Below are positions 53,219-63,017 of a stretch of 64,000 bases of DNA, piece by piece (position 1 is the first letter of the stretch; each line of letters opens with the position of its first letter). The stretch is from G963667675 sp965197565. Its GTDB lineage: Bacteria > Chloroflexota > Dehalococcoidia > Lucifugimonadales > UBA3495. A program made the position numbers and the translations under genes. The stretch spans positions 248,001 to 312,000 of the forward strand of contig CBDANK010000004.1 of the NCBI GenBank assembly GCA_965197565.1. The letters run 5' to 3'. The notes under the pieces were generated by a model that saw nothing but the letters and a program-made list of their open reading frames with translations, was not told the origin of the DNA and did not search any database.

Positions 53219-54562
53219 CTAAAATATGTCGAGGTGGCCATAGGCCGACGCGCCGGCGTAACGGGCTTGGTCTCCCAGTTCAGTCTCAATCCGCAGCAGG
53301 CGGTTGTATTTAGCTAGGCGCTCGGACCGGGCCGGCGCTCCGGCCTTGATCTGCCGAACATCCCAACCCACGGCCAAGTCGGCTATGGTAGTATCTTCGG
53401 TTTCCCCGGAGCGGTGGCTCATGACGGCGCCCCAACCGGCCCCTCGGGCTAGCTCCAAGGCGGCCAGTGTTTCGCTCAAAGTGCCGATTTGGTTGGGCTT
53501 GAGCAGCACCGCGTTGCTTGCTCCGGCGTCGATACCCCGCTGAATCCGTTGGATGTTGGTGACCAGCAGGTCGTCGCCCACCAACTGGACCGAATCACCG
53601 AGCCGGCGGCGCAACTCCCGCCAACCCTCCCAGTCGTCCTCGCCCAGTCCGTCTTCGATGCTGATAATCGGGTATTCCCGGACCCACCACTCATACAGGT
53701 CCACCATCTCCCGGGCTTCCAAGCTGAAACCTTCCCTGGCCAACACATACTTCCCGGAGGACTGTTGGAGCAACTCAGAGGCGGCCACGTCCAGGGCCAG
53801 GTAAACATCCCGGCCGGGGGCGTAGCCCGCCGCCTCGACGGAGCTTAACACCAGTTCGATAGCATCCCTGTTGGAAGGCAAAGACGGCGCGAACCCTCCC
53901 TCGTCTCCCACGTTCAGACTGTGCCCGGCGTCCCGTAGAGACGTTCTCAACTGGTGGTATATCTCGGCGCCCGCCCGCAGAGCGTCGGAGAAAGTAGCGG
54001 CCCCCACCGGGACCACCATGAATTCCTGGATGTCCGCCGAATCGGAGGCGTGCCTCCCGCCGTTCAGGATATTGAACATCGGCACCGGCAGGCTGACAGT
54101 GCTCCCATGGGCCAAGTAGCGCCATAGGTAGGCGTCCCGGTCTAACAACGAGGCCGCCGCTTTGGCCAGGGCCATCGAAACAGCCAAAACAGCATTGGCT
54201 CCGAGATTGCTTTTGTCCGGGGCGCCGTCCAGCGCGATCAGGTCGCTGTCAAAGGAGGACCGGTCCTCAAGGCGGCTCCCGATGAGGCAAGGGCCGATCA
54301 CGTTGTTCACCTTGGCCGCCGCTCTCAGGACGCCGTTTCCGTGGTAGCGTTGGGGGTCTTTGTCTCGGAGTTCCAAGGCTTCGTAGCTGCCGGTGCTGGC
54401 GCCCGAGGGCGCAGCGGCGTGAAACCTGGTCCCGTTGGAGAGACCGATCTCAGCCTCCACTGTCGGATTCCCCCGGGAATCGAGGATTTCCCGGCCTCGA
54501 ACACTCTCAATGCTAACACCGCGGGCAATGCTTACGCCGCGGGTCCGGTGCGTTGTGTTCAA
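53219..54562 (-). CDS. eno: Enolase
   Basis: A 447-residue 2-phosphoglycerate dehydratase. VRGREILDSRGNPTVEAEIGL opens it, PSGASTGSYEALELRD is the first active-site loop, SIEDGLGEDDW and GDDLLVTN supply Mg ligands, LLKPNQIGTLSETL carries the catalytic Lys, and SHRSGETEDTTIADLAVG is the signature. The start is TTG 54562 with GGAGAG just upstream; a duplicated GVSI motif (GVSIARGVSIES) in the first 20 residues makes the N-terminus slightly long. It follows the LOG-like gene by 13 bp. Confidence 0.95.
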   Translation of the reverse strand: MNTTHRTRGVSIARGVSIESVRGREILDSRGNPTVEAEIGLSNGTRFHAAAPSGASTGSYEALELRDKDPQRYHGNGVLRAAAKVNNVIGPCLIGSRLEDRSSFDSDLIALDGAPDKSNLGANAVLAVSMALAKAAASLLDRDAYLWRYLAHGSTVSLPVPMFNILNGGRHASDSADIQEFMVVPVGAATFSDALRAGAEIYHQLRTSLRDAGHSLNVGDEGGFAPSLPSNRDAIELVLSSVEAAGYAPGRDVYLALDVAASELLQQSSGKYVLAREGFSLEAREMVDLYEWWVREYPIISIEDGLGEDDWEGWRELRRRLGDSVQLVGDDLLVTNIQRIQRGIDAGASNAVLLKPNQIGTLSETLAALELARGAGWGAVMSHRSGETEDTTIADLAVGWDVRQIKAGAPARSERLAKYNRLLRIETELGDQARYAGASAYGHLDIF

Positions 54563-54575
54563 GAACTCTCCGGAA

Positions 54576-55064
54576 CTACCCGGCGGCGTTCCGGGTTGCG
54601 GCGGCCAACGCCTTGTCCACCGCGTCCACCGGGTCCGACGCTATGACCATCTCCTCCAAGGACTGGCCCTCGCCGGTCAAGGTGAGGGGCCAAGTCTTGA
54701 GGCCGACAACAGGTATACCGTACCCCAGGGCGTGCCCGATTTCGGAGAGAGTGCCGTATGCCCCGCCAACGGCGATGACCGCCCTGCCGGTGGACACTAC
54801 GATAACGTTCCTGGAATATCCCATCCCGGTGACGATGGGGATGTCCACGTAGGGGTTGGCGTCCTTTGGAGAGCGGCCTGGAAGGATGCCGATTGTCCTG
54901 CCGCCGGACTGCTTGGCCCCCCGGCAAGCCGCCTCCATAACCCCGCCGAGTCCCCCGCACACCAGGGTGACGCCCCGCTTGGCCAGTTCCCTGCCCACCT
55001 CTTCAGCCAACCGGAGATGCTCGTCTGACTTGGGCTGGCTACTTCCGATAACCGATATAATCAT
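54576..55064 (-). CDS. TIGR00725/LOG-like Rossmann protein
   Basis: A 162-residue SLOG-superfamily protein. Starts at ATG 55064 (MIISVIGSSQP); a GTG 12 bases earlier is in frame. TLVCGGLGGVMEAACRGAK and VAVGGAYGTLSEIGHAL are the nucleotide-binding loops of the LOG/TIGR00725 group (related to cytokinin-activating phosphoribohydrolases and MoCo carrier proteins). Without the full PGGxGTxxE motif of LOG (here GGAYGTLSE) cytokinin activity should not be assumed. Cotranscribed with eno. Confidence 0.82.
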   Translation of the reverse strand: MIISVIGSSQPKSDEHLRLAEEVGRELAKRGVTLVCGGLGGVMEAACRGAKQSGGRTIGILPGRSPKDANPYVDIPIVTGMGYSRNVIVVSTGRAVIAVGGAYGTLSEIGHALGYGIPVVGLKTWPLTLTGEGQSLEEMVIASDPVDAVDKALAAATRNAAG

Positions 55065-55134
55065 CGTTGTAAACACCTTCAGCTATGGAAAATGCGGACT
55101 GGCGATAAAGTTCTTAATTATAGCAGACTTGCGC

Positions 55135-56655
55135 CTAACCCCCCGGCAGGATCGCCCTACTGGCGGCCTCGATGGGTTCGAGGAGCGGCGAAGGGTATAC
55201 CCCGATCCAGAGCAAAGCAGCCACCCCCACACCCAGCACCGACAGCATAACCGCCGAGGGGGCCGCTGCCAGGCGCGTCGACGGGGCCGTTCCCTCCGGC
55301 GCTTTCTCAGGGTTGTCTTCCGGTGCGGCCCAAGGGGGCTGGATGTACATTTGGCGAATGACTTGGAGGTAGTAGTACAAGGAAACCAAGCTGCTGAAGA
55401 TAGCCAGGCCGGCCAGCCACAGAAACCCTGAATCGGCGATAGCGGTGAACAAGTAGAACTTAATGGCGAACCCGGCAAAGACGGGAAGGCCGCCCAGGGA
55501 AAATAGTCCCATGGCGATGGACGCAGCCAGGAAAGGTTGACGGTCAGCCAGTCCGGCCAGGTCGGTGATCATCTCCCGTCCGGTTGTATTGAAAAAAGTG
55601 ATAAGCCCGGCGAACACCACCAAGTTGGTGACTGAGTATCCGACCAGATATAACATGATGCCGTTGGAAGCCAGTACGGAGTCGGAGGAAAGGGCGGCAA
55701 CCCCTGCCAGTATGAAACCCACGTGGGCGATACTGGAATAGGCCATGAGCCGCTTCAAGTTCCTCTGGGCCAAGGCCACCAGGTTTCCCACCAACATGGT
55801 TACTCCGGCCAGGACGGCCAGGATGATCTGCCACTGGTCCCACCGGTCGGCAGCGGGCACAAAGCCTTCGGCAGCCAAGCGCAGCACCAAGGCAAAGGCG
55901 GCCGCCTTGGAACCTATGGCTAGATAGGCGGTGATTGGAAAAGGGGAGCCTTCGTACACGTCCGGGGCCCACATGTGGAAAGGCACCGCCCCAACCTTGA
56001 AGCCCAGTCCTACCAGGATCAATGCCACCCCAACCCAGAGGGCCGGGCTCAGGTCGCCCGCCGAAGCCAAGGCCCCGGCTATGTCGTCGAAACGGGTCAC
56101 CCCCAGAACGCCGTAGACCATGCTGATGCCGTACAACAGGATGGCCGAAGAAAAGGCGCCGATTATGATGTACTTCAGGCCCCCCTCGTTGGACCTTGGG
56201 CTGGCGCGGGCATGGGAAGCCAGCACGTAAAGGCTGAAGCTGAGCAACTCCAAGGAGATGTAGGCGGTCAACAGTTCCCTAGACTGGGCCATTACATTCA
56301 TGCCCAGTATGGAAAGCAACAGCAGGCCGTAGAACTCCCCCGGGTTATCCAGGAACTGTTTAACGTAATCGATAGAGCTGAGGATTATGAAAATGCCCGT
56401 GCCCAGGAAGAATATCTTGAAGAACAAGGAATAGTCGTCAATAGCCAGCAGCCCGCCGTACAACGACTCTTCTTCGCCCCACAGCATGACCGCCGACAGG
56501 ACAATCAGGCCGGCCAGGCCGCCGATGGACAGCCAGGCCAGTAGCTCTTTCCTGTCGTCGGGGAGCAGCAGGTCGAAAGTAAAGACAACGAGGGCCAGTC
56601 CCGCCAGAGCGAACTCCGGCGTTAGCAATTCAAGGTTTGCGGTCAGTCCCGTCAC
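55135..56655 (-). CDS. nuoN: NADH-quinone oxidoreductase subunit N
   Basis: A 506-residue proton-pumping membrane subunit of complex I, Mrp-antiporter-like, with about 14 hydrophobic segments. ELLSFSLYVLAS holds the conserved Glu, and WAPDVYEGSPFPITAYLAIGSKAAAFAL the discontinuous-helix region with the channel Lys. RNLKRLMAYSSIAHVGFILAGV is the next marker. The last gene of the operon; M ends 20 bp upstream. Confidence 0.95.
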   Translation of the reverse strand: MTGLTANLELLTPEFALAGLALVVFTFDLLLPDDRKELLAWLSIGGLAGLIVLSAVMLWGEEESLYGGLLAIDDYSLFFKIFFLGTGIFIILSSIDYVKQFLDNPGEFYGLLLLSILGMNVMAQSRELLTAYISLELLSFSLYVLASHARASPRSNEGGLKYIIIGAFSSAILLYGISMVYGVLGVTRFDDIAGALASAGDLSPALWVGVALILVGLGFKVGAVPFHMWAPDVYEGSPFPITAYLAIGSKAAAFALVLRLAAEGFVPAADRWDQWQIILAVLAGVTMLVGNLVALAQRNLKRLMAYSSIAHVGFILAGVAALSSDSVLASNGIMLYLVGYSVTNLVVFAGLITFFNTTGREMITDLAGLADRQPFLAASIAMGLFSLGGLPVFAGFAIKFYLFTAIADSGFLWLAGLAIFSSLVSLYYYLQVIRQMYIQPPWAAPEDNPEKAPEGTAPSTRLAAAPSAVMLSVLGVGVAALLWIGVYPSPLLEPIEAASRAILPGG

Positions 56656-56675
56656 GGTTGATTTATACTCCTGAT

Positions 56676-58187
56676 TTATACCCCCGGAAGCACGTCAACG
56701 CTTACGTTAATAACCCGCATCAGCGGCTCCGGCCAGACGCCCACGAATATCAAAATCAATACAAAAGCTCCGCCGACCGTTTTCTCCACCCCGCTGGCGT
56801 CGGTCAGGTCCTGCCAACGGGCGTCCGACTCCCCCAAGAAAGCGCGGGCCAGCAGCCGCAAGATATAGACCGCAGTCAAGGCGGCGCCAATCACCGCCAA
56901 CACCGCTAGGGGGAGGTAGGTGCGGAAGGCCCCGGTGAACACCATGAATTCGGCAATGAAGCCGCTGAGGCCCGGCAACCCCAGCGAGGCCAAACCGGCT
57001 ATGGCAAAGAAGAAACTGGTCACCCTCATCCGGTTGGACAGCCCGTTTAAGATGTTGATGTCGCGGATATGGGCCCGGTCGTATATGGCTCCCACCAGCA
57101 AGAACATCAGGGCGGTCATAATGCCGTGGGAAAACATTTGCAACACCGCTCCAGCAACCCCGATACGGTCCAAGGTGGCGATGCCCATCAGCACATAGCC
57201 CATGTGGCTGACGCTGGAATAACCTATGACATACTTGAGGTCCTGCTGGGACATGGCCGAGACGGCCCCGTACAGGACATTTACGGTTCCCAAGCTGATG
57301 AGCACCGGCATCCAGTTTGCGGCGCCGTCGGGCAGGAGCACCAAGCCGACGCGAATGATTCCGTAAGCGCCCAGCTTCATCAGGACGCCGGCGTGCAACA
57401 TGCTCACCGCAGTGGGAGCGGCGACGTGGCCGTCGGGAGACCAAGTGTGAAAGGGCCACAAGCCCGCCAGCACTCCAAAGCCCACCATGAACAAAGGGAA
57501 TACCAGGGTCTGGAAAGTCTCGCTGAATTCACCGTTGGGAGCCAGTGTGCCAAGAGCAGTCAGGGAAAACGTGGCCAGCCCGGCGTCGCCCGCCTCCACG
57601 TACACCGCCAGTATGCCGACCCACACCAGCACGCTGCCGGCTATTAGGTAGAGCATCAGCTTCATCGCGCCGTACTCTTTGGTCCGCAGAAAGGTCCCAA
57701 AGTCGGTGCTGCTGCCCCAGACTCCGATCAGCAAATACATCGGCAGGACGGCTAGTTCGTAGAAGAAGAATAGGAAAAACAGGTCCCGGACCACGAACAC
57801 CCCGTAGACTCCCGAGCCGAGGGCCAGCAGCAGTACGAAAAAGTCACGGGTCCGTTGCCGGATAGTCTGGGATATGAGCACCCCGCCAAGGAGCACTATG
57901 CCATTGAGCAAGACCAAGGGAGCGGTGATGCCGTCGATGCCCAGGGAAAGGTCGATGTTGAGGGGCGCGTCCAGCCACTCGAAGGTGCGGGTGAACTGAA
58001 ATCCCCCTTGTCCGTAATCGTAGCGAGCGAAGATAATCAGGGACAGGACCAGGGATACGCCGGCCACGAAAACGGAGAAATACCAAATATCCTTGGGCCG
58101 GTCGCTGGGCATGAACATGATGAGAACGGCTCCCGAAAGCGGGGCGAGCAAGAGCAGGAGCAGGGCTATTTGGTCGAAGTCGTTCAT
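56676..58187 (-). CDS. nuoM: NADH-quinone oxidoreductase subunit M
   Basis: A 503-residue antiporter-like membrane subunit of complex I. FFYELAVLPMYLLIGVWG holds the Glu of the pump, WPFHTWSPDGHVAAPTAVSMLHAGVLMKLGAYG the discontinuous helix, and QQDLKYVIGYSSVSHMGYVL the coupling Lys segment. Intact, starts ten bases after nuoL. Confidence 0.96.
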   Translation of the reverse strand: MNDFDQIALLLLLLAPLSGAVLIMFMPSDRPKDIWYFSVFVAGVSLVLSLIIFARYDYGQGGFQFTRTFEWLDAPLNIDLSLGIDGITAPLVLLNGIVLLGGVLISQTIRQRTRDFFVLLLALGSGVYGVFVVRDLFFLFFFYELAVLPMYLLIGVWGSSTDFGTFLRTKEYGAMKLMLYLIAGSVLVWVGILAVYVEAGDAGLATFSLTALGTLAPNGEFSETFQTLVFPLFMVGFGVLAGLWPFHTWSPDGHVAAPTAVSMLHAGVLMKLGAYGIIRVGLVLLPDGAANWMPVLISLGTVNVLYGAVSAMSQQDLKYVIGYSSVSHMGYVLMGIATLDRIGVAGAVLQMFSHGIMTALMFLLVGAIYDRAHIRDINILNGLSNRMRVTSFFFAIAGLASLGLPGLSGFIAEFMVFTGAFRTYLPLAVLAVIGAALTAVYILRLLARAFLGESDARWQDLTDASGVEKTVGGAFVLILIFVGVWPEPLMRVINVSVDVLPGV

Positions 58188-58197
58188 CCCAGCCGTG

Positions 58198-60099
58198 TTA
58201 GATGGACCTTAACCACCAGAAGATAGCCAGGCCCACGGTACCCAGCACCATAGCCAGCGCATAGCTGTACAAGTGTCCGGTGACGTGAAGCCGCAGAGTT
58301 ATCCCCAAGCGCCGGACGGAATTGGCCGGCCCGTTTACTGCAAGATCGTTGACCACCACCCGGTCGAAAAGAGCAATCAGGCCGGAGAAGACCAAGACTA
58401 CCCGGTCTACCGCCCACTGGTATAGCTCATCGAAGTAATACTTGTTTTCTACTACCCGGACCAGCGGCGCGAAACGAGCTTTCGCCGCTTCCAAGGAAAT
58501 CCTTCCTCTCACGTATACCAAAGCAGCAAACCCAAAAGCGGCCACAGCGAGGACCGCAGAGAGCACACCCAACCACCAGGTAAATTCGAAGCCGTGGCCT
58601 TTGCCAAAGAAGATGAAGCTGCCGATGCCGTCGTAGCCGCCGGGCCAATTGAAACTCAAGAACCCGAACCCGGCCGCCAGCACCGCCAGCAAGACCATCG
58701 GCCAAGCCATCTGCCAAGGGGCGTCGTGGACCTGTTCAAGTTCCGGCCTCAACCGTCCAAAGAAAGCGGCAAACATGGCCCGGGCCAAGTACAAAGCACT
58801 TAACAAGGCCGTGATCAGGGCGAAAGCAATAAATACGGCATTGCGGTTATGGTTAACCGCCGCCAGTATCTCGTCTTTGCTCCAGAAACCCGCCAGGATG
58901 GGAATGCCGCCCAAGGACAACGCGGCCACTAAAAACACCAGGGCGGTCAATGGCATCACTTTTCGTAGACCGCCCATTCTTCGGATGTCCTGTTCCTCGG
59001 TACTGTGAAGCACGCTGCCGGCCCCCAAGAACAACAGGGCCTTGGCAAAGCCGTGGGCCAGCAAATGGAAGACCGCCGCCGTATAGCCGAAGGCCCCCAG
59101 GGAGAGCATCATCAGTCCCAAATGGCTGATGGTGGAATAAGCCAGGACCCGCTTCAGGTCGGTGGCAACCAGGGCGATGGTGGCGGCCATTAAAGCCGTA
59201 ACCAGTCCAATGATCGCCACCACCAGCAGGGGGTCGGCGTCATAAGCCTGGAAAATAGGGAAGGCCCTGGCCACAAGGTACACCCCGGCCACGACCATGG
59301 TGGCGGCGTGAATCAGGGCGCTGACCGGTGTGGGCCCCTCCATGGCGTCGGGCAGCCAAACGTGAAACGGGACTTGGGCCGACTTTCCCATTGCGCCCAG
59401 AAACAGCAGCAAGGCGGCGGCAGTAGTCACGCCTTCGCTCATTGTTCCGCTGCGAGCCGCGTCAAAAGCCGCGGACATGCTGAAAGACCCTACTTCCCGC
59501 CAAAGCAGCAGTATCCCCACCAGCAGGCCCACGTCTCCAATCCGGGTGACGATGAACGCTTTCTTGGCCGCTTCTTTGGCCGCTGGCCTCTCGTGCCAAA
59601 AACCGATGAGCAAGTAGGAGCAAATCCCCACCAGTTCCCAGGCTACGTAGAGCAGCAGAAAGTTGTCGGCCAGCACCAAGGTCAGCATCGACGCCGCGAA
59701 CAGCGAGTGGACCGCGAAGTACCAGCCGAAGCGCGGATCGCCGCGCATATAGCCCAGAGAATAGACCTGCACCAGCAAGGCCACGAAGGTGACCAAACCC
59801 AGCATCACCACCGCCAGCGGGTCCACGACGATTCCCCAAAAGAGTTCCAGTTCCCCGGCGTGGAACCAGCTATGGGTGAAGTGACAGGTCAGCGACCCGG
59901 TGTCTTGGCTGGTAAAACAGTCCTTGGCGGAGGCGCCGGCGTCGAGAAAACTTGCCAGGACCACCCAAAAAACTACGAAGCCGGCTCCGATGGCAAGAAT
60001 GGAAAGAGAGGAACCCTTACCGGGCAAAAACCTGCCGGAAACAACAATAATAGGGGCGGCCGCAAAGCAGAAAACCGGGATTAGCCAAGCCCACTCCAT
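58198..60099 (-). CDS. nuoL: NADH-quinone oxidoreductase subunit L
   Basis: A 633-residue distal antiporter-like subunit with about 16 membrane segments and the long lateral C-terminal helix. Markers are YVAWELVGICSYLLIGFWH, FHVWLPDAMEGPTPVSALIHAATMV and TDLKRVLAYSTISHLGLMMLSLG. Length is normal. The following gap to nuoK (110 bp) is the largest within JKLMN. Confidence 0.96.
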   Translation of the reverse strand: MEWAWLIPVFCFAAAPIIVVSGRFLPGKGSSLSILAIGAGFVVFWVVLASFLDAGASAKDCFTSQDTGSLTCHFTHSWFHAGELELFWGIVVDPLAVVMLGLVTFVALLVQVYSLGYMRGDPRFGWYFAVHSLFAASMLTLVLADNFLLLYVAWELVGICSYLLIGFWHERPAAKEAAKKAFIVTRIGDVGLLVGILLLWREVGSFSMSAAFDAARSGTMSEGVTTAAALLLFLGAMGKSAQVPFHVWLPDAMEGPTPVSALIHAATMVVAGVYLVARAFPIFQAYDADPLLVVAIIGLVTALMAATIALVATDLKRVLAYSTISHLGLMMLSLGAFGYTAAVFHLLAHGFAKALLFLGAGSVLHSTEEQDIRRMGGLRKVMPLTALVFLVAALSLGGIPILAGFWSKDEILAAVNHNRNAVFIAFALITALLSALYLARAMFAAFFGRLRPELEQVHDAPWQMAWPMVLLAVLAAGFGFLSFNWPGGYDGIGSFIFFGKGHGFEFTWWLGVLSAVLAVAAFGFAALVYVRGRISLEAAKARFAPLVRVVENKYYFDELYQWAVDRVVLVFSGLIALFDRVVVNDLAVNGPANSVRRLGITLRLHVTGHLYSYALAMVLGTVGLAIFWWLRSI

Positions 60100-60209
60100 A
60101 AGCGGTCAGCAGTCAGCCGGGCCAACTCCCCGTCCCCCCTCTTTGGCAAGAGAGAGAAGGGGAGGTTCCCGCCGATAGCCATACAAGGCCGTGAGATCAA
60201 CCGGTGGGA

Positions 60210-60530
60210 TTACCATCTCATGAGGTCTATTTCATCCACGTTTACTGTCTGCCGGTTACGGTATATCCGCAGAATGATCGCCAGGGCCAAGGCCAGCTCC
60301 GCAGCGGCAACGGTAATCACGAAGATAGCGATAATCTGTCCGTCGAATCGCACGAAACCGCCAATGCCGTTCAGATGAGACGCGGCGGCGATCAAGTTTA
60401 TGTTTACCGCGTTGAGCATCAGCTCAATGGACATCACAATGAGCACGGCGCTCCGCCGGGCCAGCACTCCGTACAGCCCTATGGCGAATAGAGCGGCGCT
60501 CAGCAACTGAAAGTAAAATAAGGGGACCAT
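60210..60530 (-). CDS. nuoK: NADH-quinone oxidoreductase subunit K
   Basis: A 106-residue three-helix membrane subunit. IGLYGVLARRSAVLIVMSIELMLNAVNINLI carries the two conserved Glu of the E-channel, and FVITVAAAELALALAII the second. Starts three bases after the nuoJ stop. Confidence 0.95.
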   Translation of the reverse strand: MVPLFYFQLLSAALFAIGLYGVLARRSAVLIVMSIELMLNAVNINLIAAASHLNGIGGFVRFDGQIIAIFVITVAAAELALALAIILRIYRNRQTVNVDEIDLMRW

Positions 60531-60533
60531 GCG

Positions 60534-61022
60534 CTAACTTTCGCCCCTCCCCGACCGGGCAATGATTATTGCGCCGATGAGGGCTACCAGCAGGACCAAG
60601 GAGGCGATTTCAAAAGGAATGGCCCAACGGGTGAACAGGGAGTTGGCTAGGTCGCCGAACCCGGGGCTCTGGGCCTCGGTGTCTTTAACCGACTGGATTA
60701 GAAAGGAGGGGATGAGCACCCCTAACAATCCCAGAGCGGCAACCGCGGCCAAGGGCCACTGGCGGTTATCGGAGATACGCGGGTATTCCCCGCCGCGAGT
60801 AAGCATTATGGCGAACACCAGAACTATTGTGACCGCCCCGCCGTAAATCAGCACCTGCACCAAGGCCAGGAATTCGGCAAACAAGATCAAGTACACTCCC
60901 GCCGCAGCGATGAGCGACAACAGAAGGGCCAAGGCAGCGTGGACCACGTTCCTGGTCAGCACCACTCCCAAAGCACCGCCCAGGGTTAGTACCGCCAGCA
61001 AGATAAACAAGAACCAGGACAC
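60534..61022 (-). CDS. nuoJ: NADH-quinone oxidoreductase subunit J
   Basis: A 162-residue membrane subunit with five helices. NVVHAALALLLSLIAAAGVYLILFAEFLALVQVLIYGGAVTIVLVFAIM contains the pi-bulge TM3 region that gates proton transfer. GTG start at 61022. It is separated from nuoI by 213 bp that hold a hairpin (61049-61065) and a tandem repeat. Confidence 0.93.
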   Translation of the reverse strand: MSWFLFILLAVLTLGGALGVVLTRNVVHAALALLLSLIAAAGVYLILFAEFLALVQVLIYGGAVTIVLVFAIMLTRGGEYPRISDNRQWPLAAVAALGLLGVLIPSFLIQSVKDTEAQSPGFGDLANSLFTRWAIPFEIASLVLLVALIGAIIIARSGRGES

Positions 61023-61048
61023 GGTCAGCGGTCCCGAGCAAATAATGA

Positions 61049-61065
61049 GTCCCGCTGAGCGGGAC
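61049..61065 (-). terminator. Hairpin with T-rich tail between nuoI and nuoJ
   Basis: On the minus strand GTCCCGCT-C-AGCGGGAC forms an 8-bp stem followed by TCATTATTTG. It lies 27 bases upstream of nuoJ and downstream of nuoI, so it could attenuate readthrough and change subunit dosage. Confidence 0.45.
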
Positions 61066-61194
61066 CGTTAGAGGGGAGAATTTCCATAGGCGAGTTGTGC
61101 CTGATGCTGCACATGGTCGAATTACACTACCGTTTGCCGAATAGCCTTTTGAAGAATCCGTTGGATTTGAGTCAGGCTGGCAAATTAGCGGCCT

Positions 61195-61236
61195 ATTGTC
61201 CGTTTGCTATTGCTCGTTTGTCATTGTCCGTTTGTC
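61195..61236. repeat. Three tandem 14-bp repeats
   Basis: ATTGTCCGTTTGCT, ATTGCTCGTTTGTC and ATTGTCCGTTTGTC run end to end from 61195 to 61236, touching the nuoI stop. No coding role. Confidence 0.75.
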
Positions 61237-61778
61237 TAGGATGACCCGCCGGCTCCGGTCGCGCCGGCCGATTTAGCCCGTTTTGTCGGCGGAATCCAAC
61301 CCGTTTCCGTCTGGAAGTTTTGGCCGATCTCCAGCAAGGCCGGCAGGTCCACCCGGTCGCCGTTGCGCCGGTAGGTGCTCATCTCGTGCTCGTGGCTCAT
61401 GACGATGGCGTCAAAGTTACACACCTCGACGCAAATCCCGCATAGTATACACCGGTTCAGGTTGATTTCGAAGCTATCTACAATCTTTCTCCTGTGGCTG
61501 CGGCCTTCTTTTTGGAGCGGGTTATCTTTCATAGTGGCCGACATGCACAGAGTGGGGCAATTACGGATGCAAACCATGCACCCGGTGCAAAACGGTTCGT
61601 CAACCTGGCCGTCCCAGGTCAAAGCGGGGAAGCCCATAAACCTGGGTTGCACCGGAGTGGGGGCTTCGGTCCTGGTCCAGAAGTTGCCCGTGGCCGGATA
61701 TTGACGGGTCACCGGTTGACGCAACCCCTTTACTGTGGACACTAAAGTTAACCAAAGACCTTTCAGGCTATATATCAT
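61236..61778 (-). CDS. nuoI: NADH-quinone oxidoreductase subunit I
   Basis: A 180-residue ferredoxin-like peripheral subunit with two 4Fe-4S clusters: CTGCMVCIRNCP and CILCGICVEVC. N-terminal YSLKGLWLTLVSTVKGL is the amphipathic helix that anchors it to NuoH. The C-terminal 40 residues are low complexity (PPTKRAKSAGATGAG). It links the peripheral arm to the quinone site. 72 bp downstream of nuoH. Confidence 0.94.
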   Translation of the reverse strand: MIYSLKGLWLTLVSTVKGLRQPVTRQYPATGNFWTRTEAPTPVQPRFMGFPALTWDGQVDEPFCTGCMVCIRNCPTLCMSATMKDNPLQKEGRSHRRKIVDSFEINLNRCILCGICVEVCNFDAIVMSHEHEMSTYRRNGDRVDLPALLEIGQNFQTETGWIPPTKRAKSAGATGAGGSS

Positions 61779-61850
61779 CGATACGCTCTAAGTGCAGAGT
61801 CTCACGCATTCTTGGATTAGAGATGAATCACCAAAGAAGTTTACCAAAAC

Positions 61851-63017
61851 TCACTGCCCGGCAACCGGAGAGCCTGCTCCGGCGGAGGGGCCTTGATCCC
61901 GCAACGACCGCTGCCGGGCCCGGACTTTGGCTACCTGACGGGCCGGCCCCACCATTCGACGGTGAATTATATAAGCAATCACCACCAACCCAGTAAGGGA
62001 CATCAAGGTCAAGGACCAAGCGGGCCAGTTGTAGAACCGGTAAATAGCGGTTATGACGATAGTCAAAAAGGACAGGGGCACCATCACCTTCCAAGCGAAG
62101 GCCATAAGCTGGTCGATGCGCAGCCGGGGAAATGTGCCCCTTACCCAGAAGATAACCAGAATCACCCCATACACTTTCACCAAGAACCAGACGATTCCCC
62201 AGTCGCCCGAAAGACCCGGCCCCGACCACCCGCCAATGAATAGCAAAGTTACCAGGGCCGCAACAGCAAAGGTGTTGATGTATTCAGCCAGGAAAAACAC
62301 CGACCAGTGAGCGCCGCTGTACTCCACAAAGGGACCGCCCACTACCTCCGATTCGGCGAAATAGATGTCGAAGGGAGTGCGTCCGACCTCCGCCAACCCG
62401 GCAATGAAGAAGATAACCAGTCCCAGGGGCTGGACCGCCAGATAAGGATAGTCCCCCTGCCCAGCTACGATCTCTCTAATATCCAAAGACTCCGCCAGCA
62501 TTGCCACGGAGATGACAACCATGATTATAGGAATCTCATAGCTGATAAGTTGGGCGGCGGCGCGAAGCCCTCCCAGGTGCCCATACTTATTGGCGGAGCC
62601 CCATCCCGCCAGCACCAGGCCCAGTATTCCGATCACAGCAAAAGCGATAATGTAGAGAAGCCCCAGGTCCAGGTTCTTAATGACCGCGTCGTGGGTACCG
62701 GGGATAGTGACCCAGATCATAAAGGCGGACACGACGACAATGAACGGGGCGGCCCAAAAGATGGTCCTGTTCGCCGACGATGGGATGATGTCCTCCTTCA
62801 AGACCAGCTTGAGAGCATCGGCCAAAGGCTGCATCAGTCCCATGGGTCCGGTGCGGGTGGGCCCCAAGCGCCGCTGCAAGCGGCCCAGTACCTTGCGTTC
62901 CAGCCAAGTAAGGGAGAGCACCACTACCGATAGGGCAAGGAACATCAAAAAAAGGCCCAGCACGATCCAACCGAAGTCGGCCCCGCTGATCGCCAACAAG
63001 GGCACCGGGACTGTCAA
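61851..63017 (-). CDS. nuoH: NADH-quinone oxidoreductase subunit H
   Basis: A 388-residue membrane subunit that forms the quinone tunnel. Start TTG 63017 is chosen because GAGGTG lies five bases before and the TTGA overlaps the nuoD stop; GTG 63005 is an alternative. Markers are LTWLERKVLGRLQRRLGPTRTGPMG, IMVVISVAMLAESLDI, FFIAGLAEVGRTPFDIYFAESEVVGGP and RGTFPRLRIDQLMAFAWK. Complete and typical. Confidence 0.94.
   Translation of the reverse strand: MTVPVPLLAISGADFGWIVLGLFLMFLALSVVVLSLTWLERKVLGRLQRRLGPTRTGPMGLMQPLADALKLVLKEDIIPSSANRTIFWAAPFIVVVSAFMIWVTIPGTHDAVIKNLDLGLLYIIAFAVIGILGLVLAGWGSANKYGHLGGLRAAAQLISYEIPIIMVVISVAMLAESLDIREIVAGQGDYPYLAVQPLGLVIFFIAGLAEVGRTPFDIYFAESEVVGGPFVEYSGAHWSVFFLAEYINTFAVAALVTLLFIGGWSGPGLSGDWGIVWFLVKVYGVILVIFWVRGTFPRLRIDQLMAFAWKVMVPLSFLTIVITAIYRFYNWPAWSLTLMSLTGLVVIAYIIHRRMVGPARQVAKVRARQRSLRDQGPSAGAGSPVAGQ

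Noticed and set aside
53489..60084. Long plus-strand frames opposite eno, nuoN, nuoM and nuoL
   Set aside because: High-GC codon bias opens antisense frames; the minus-strand genes are unmistakable.
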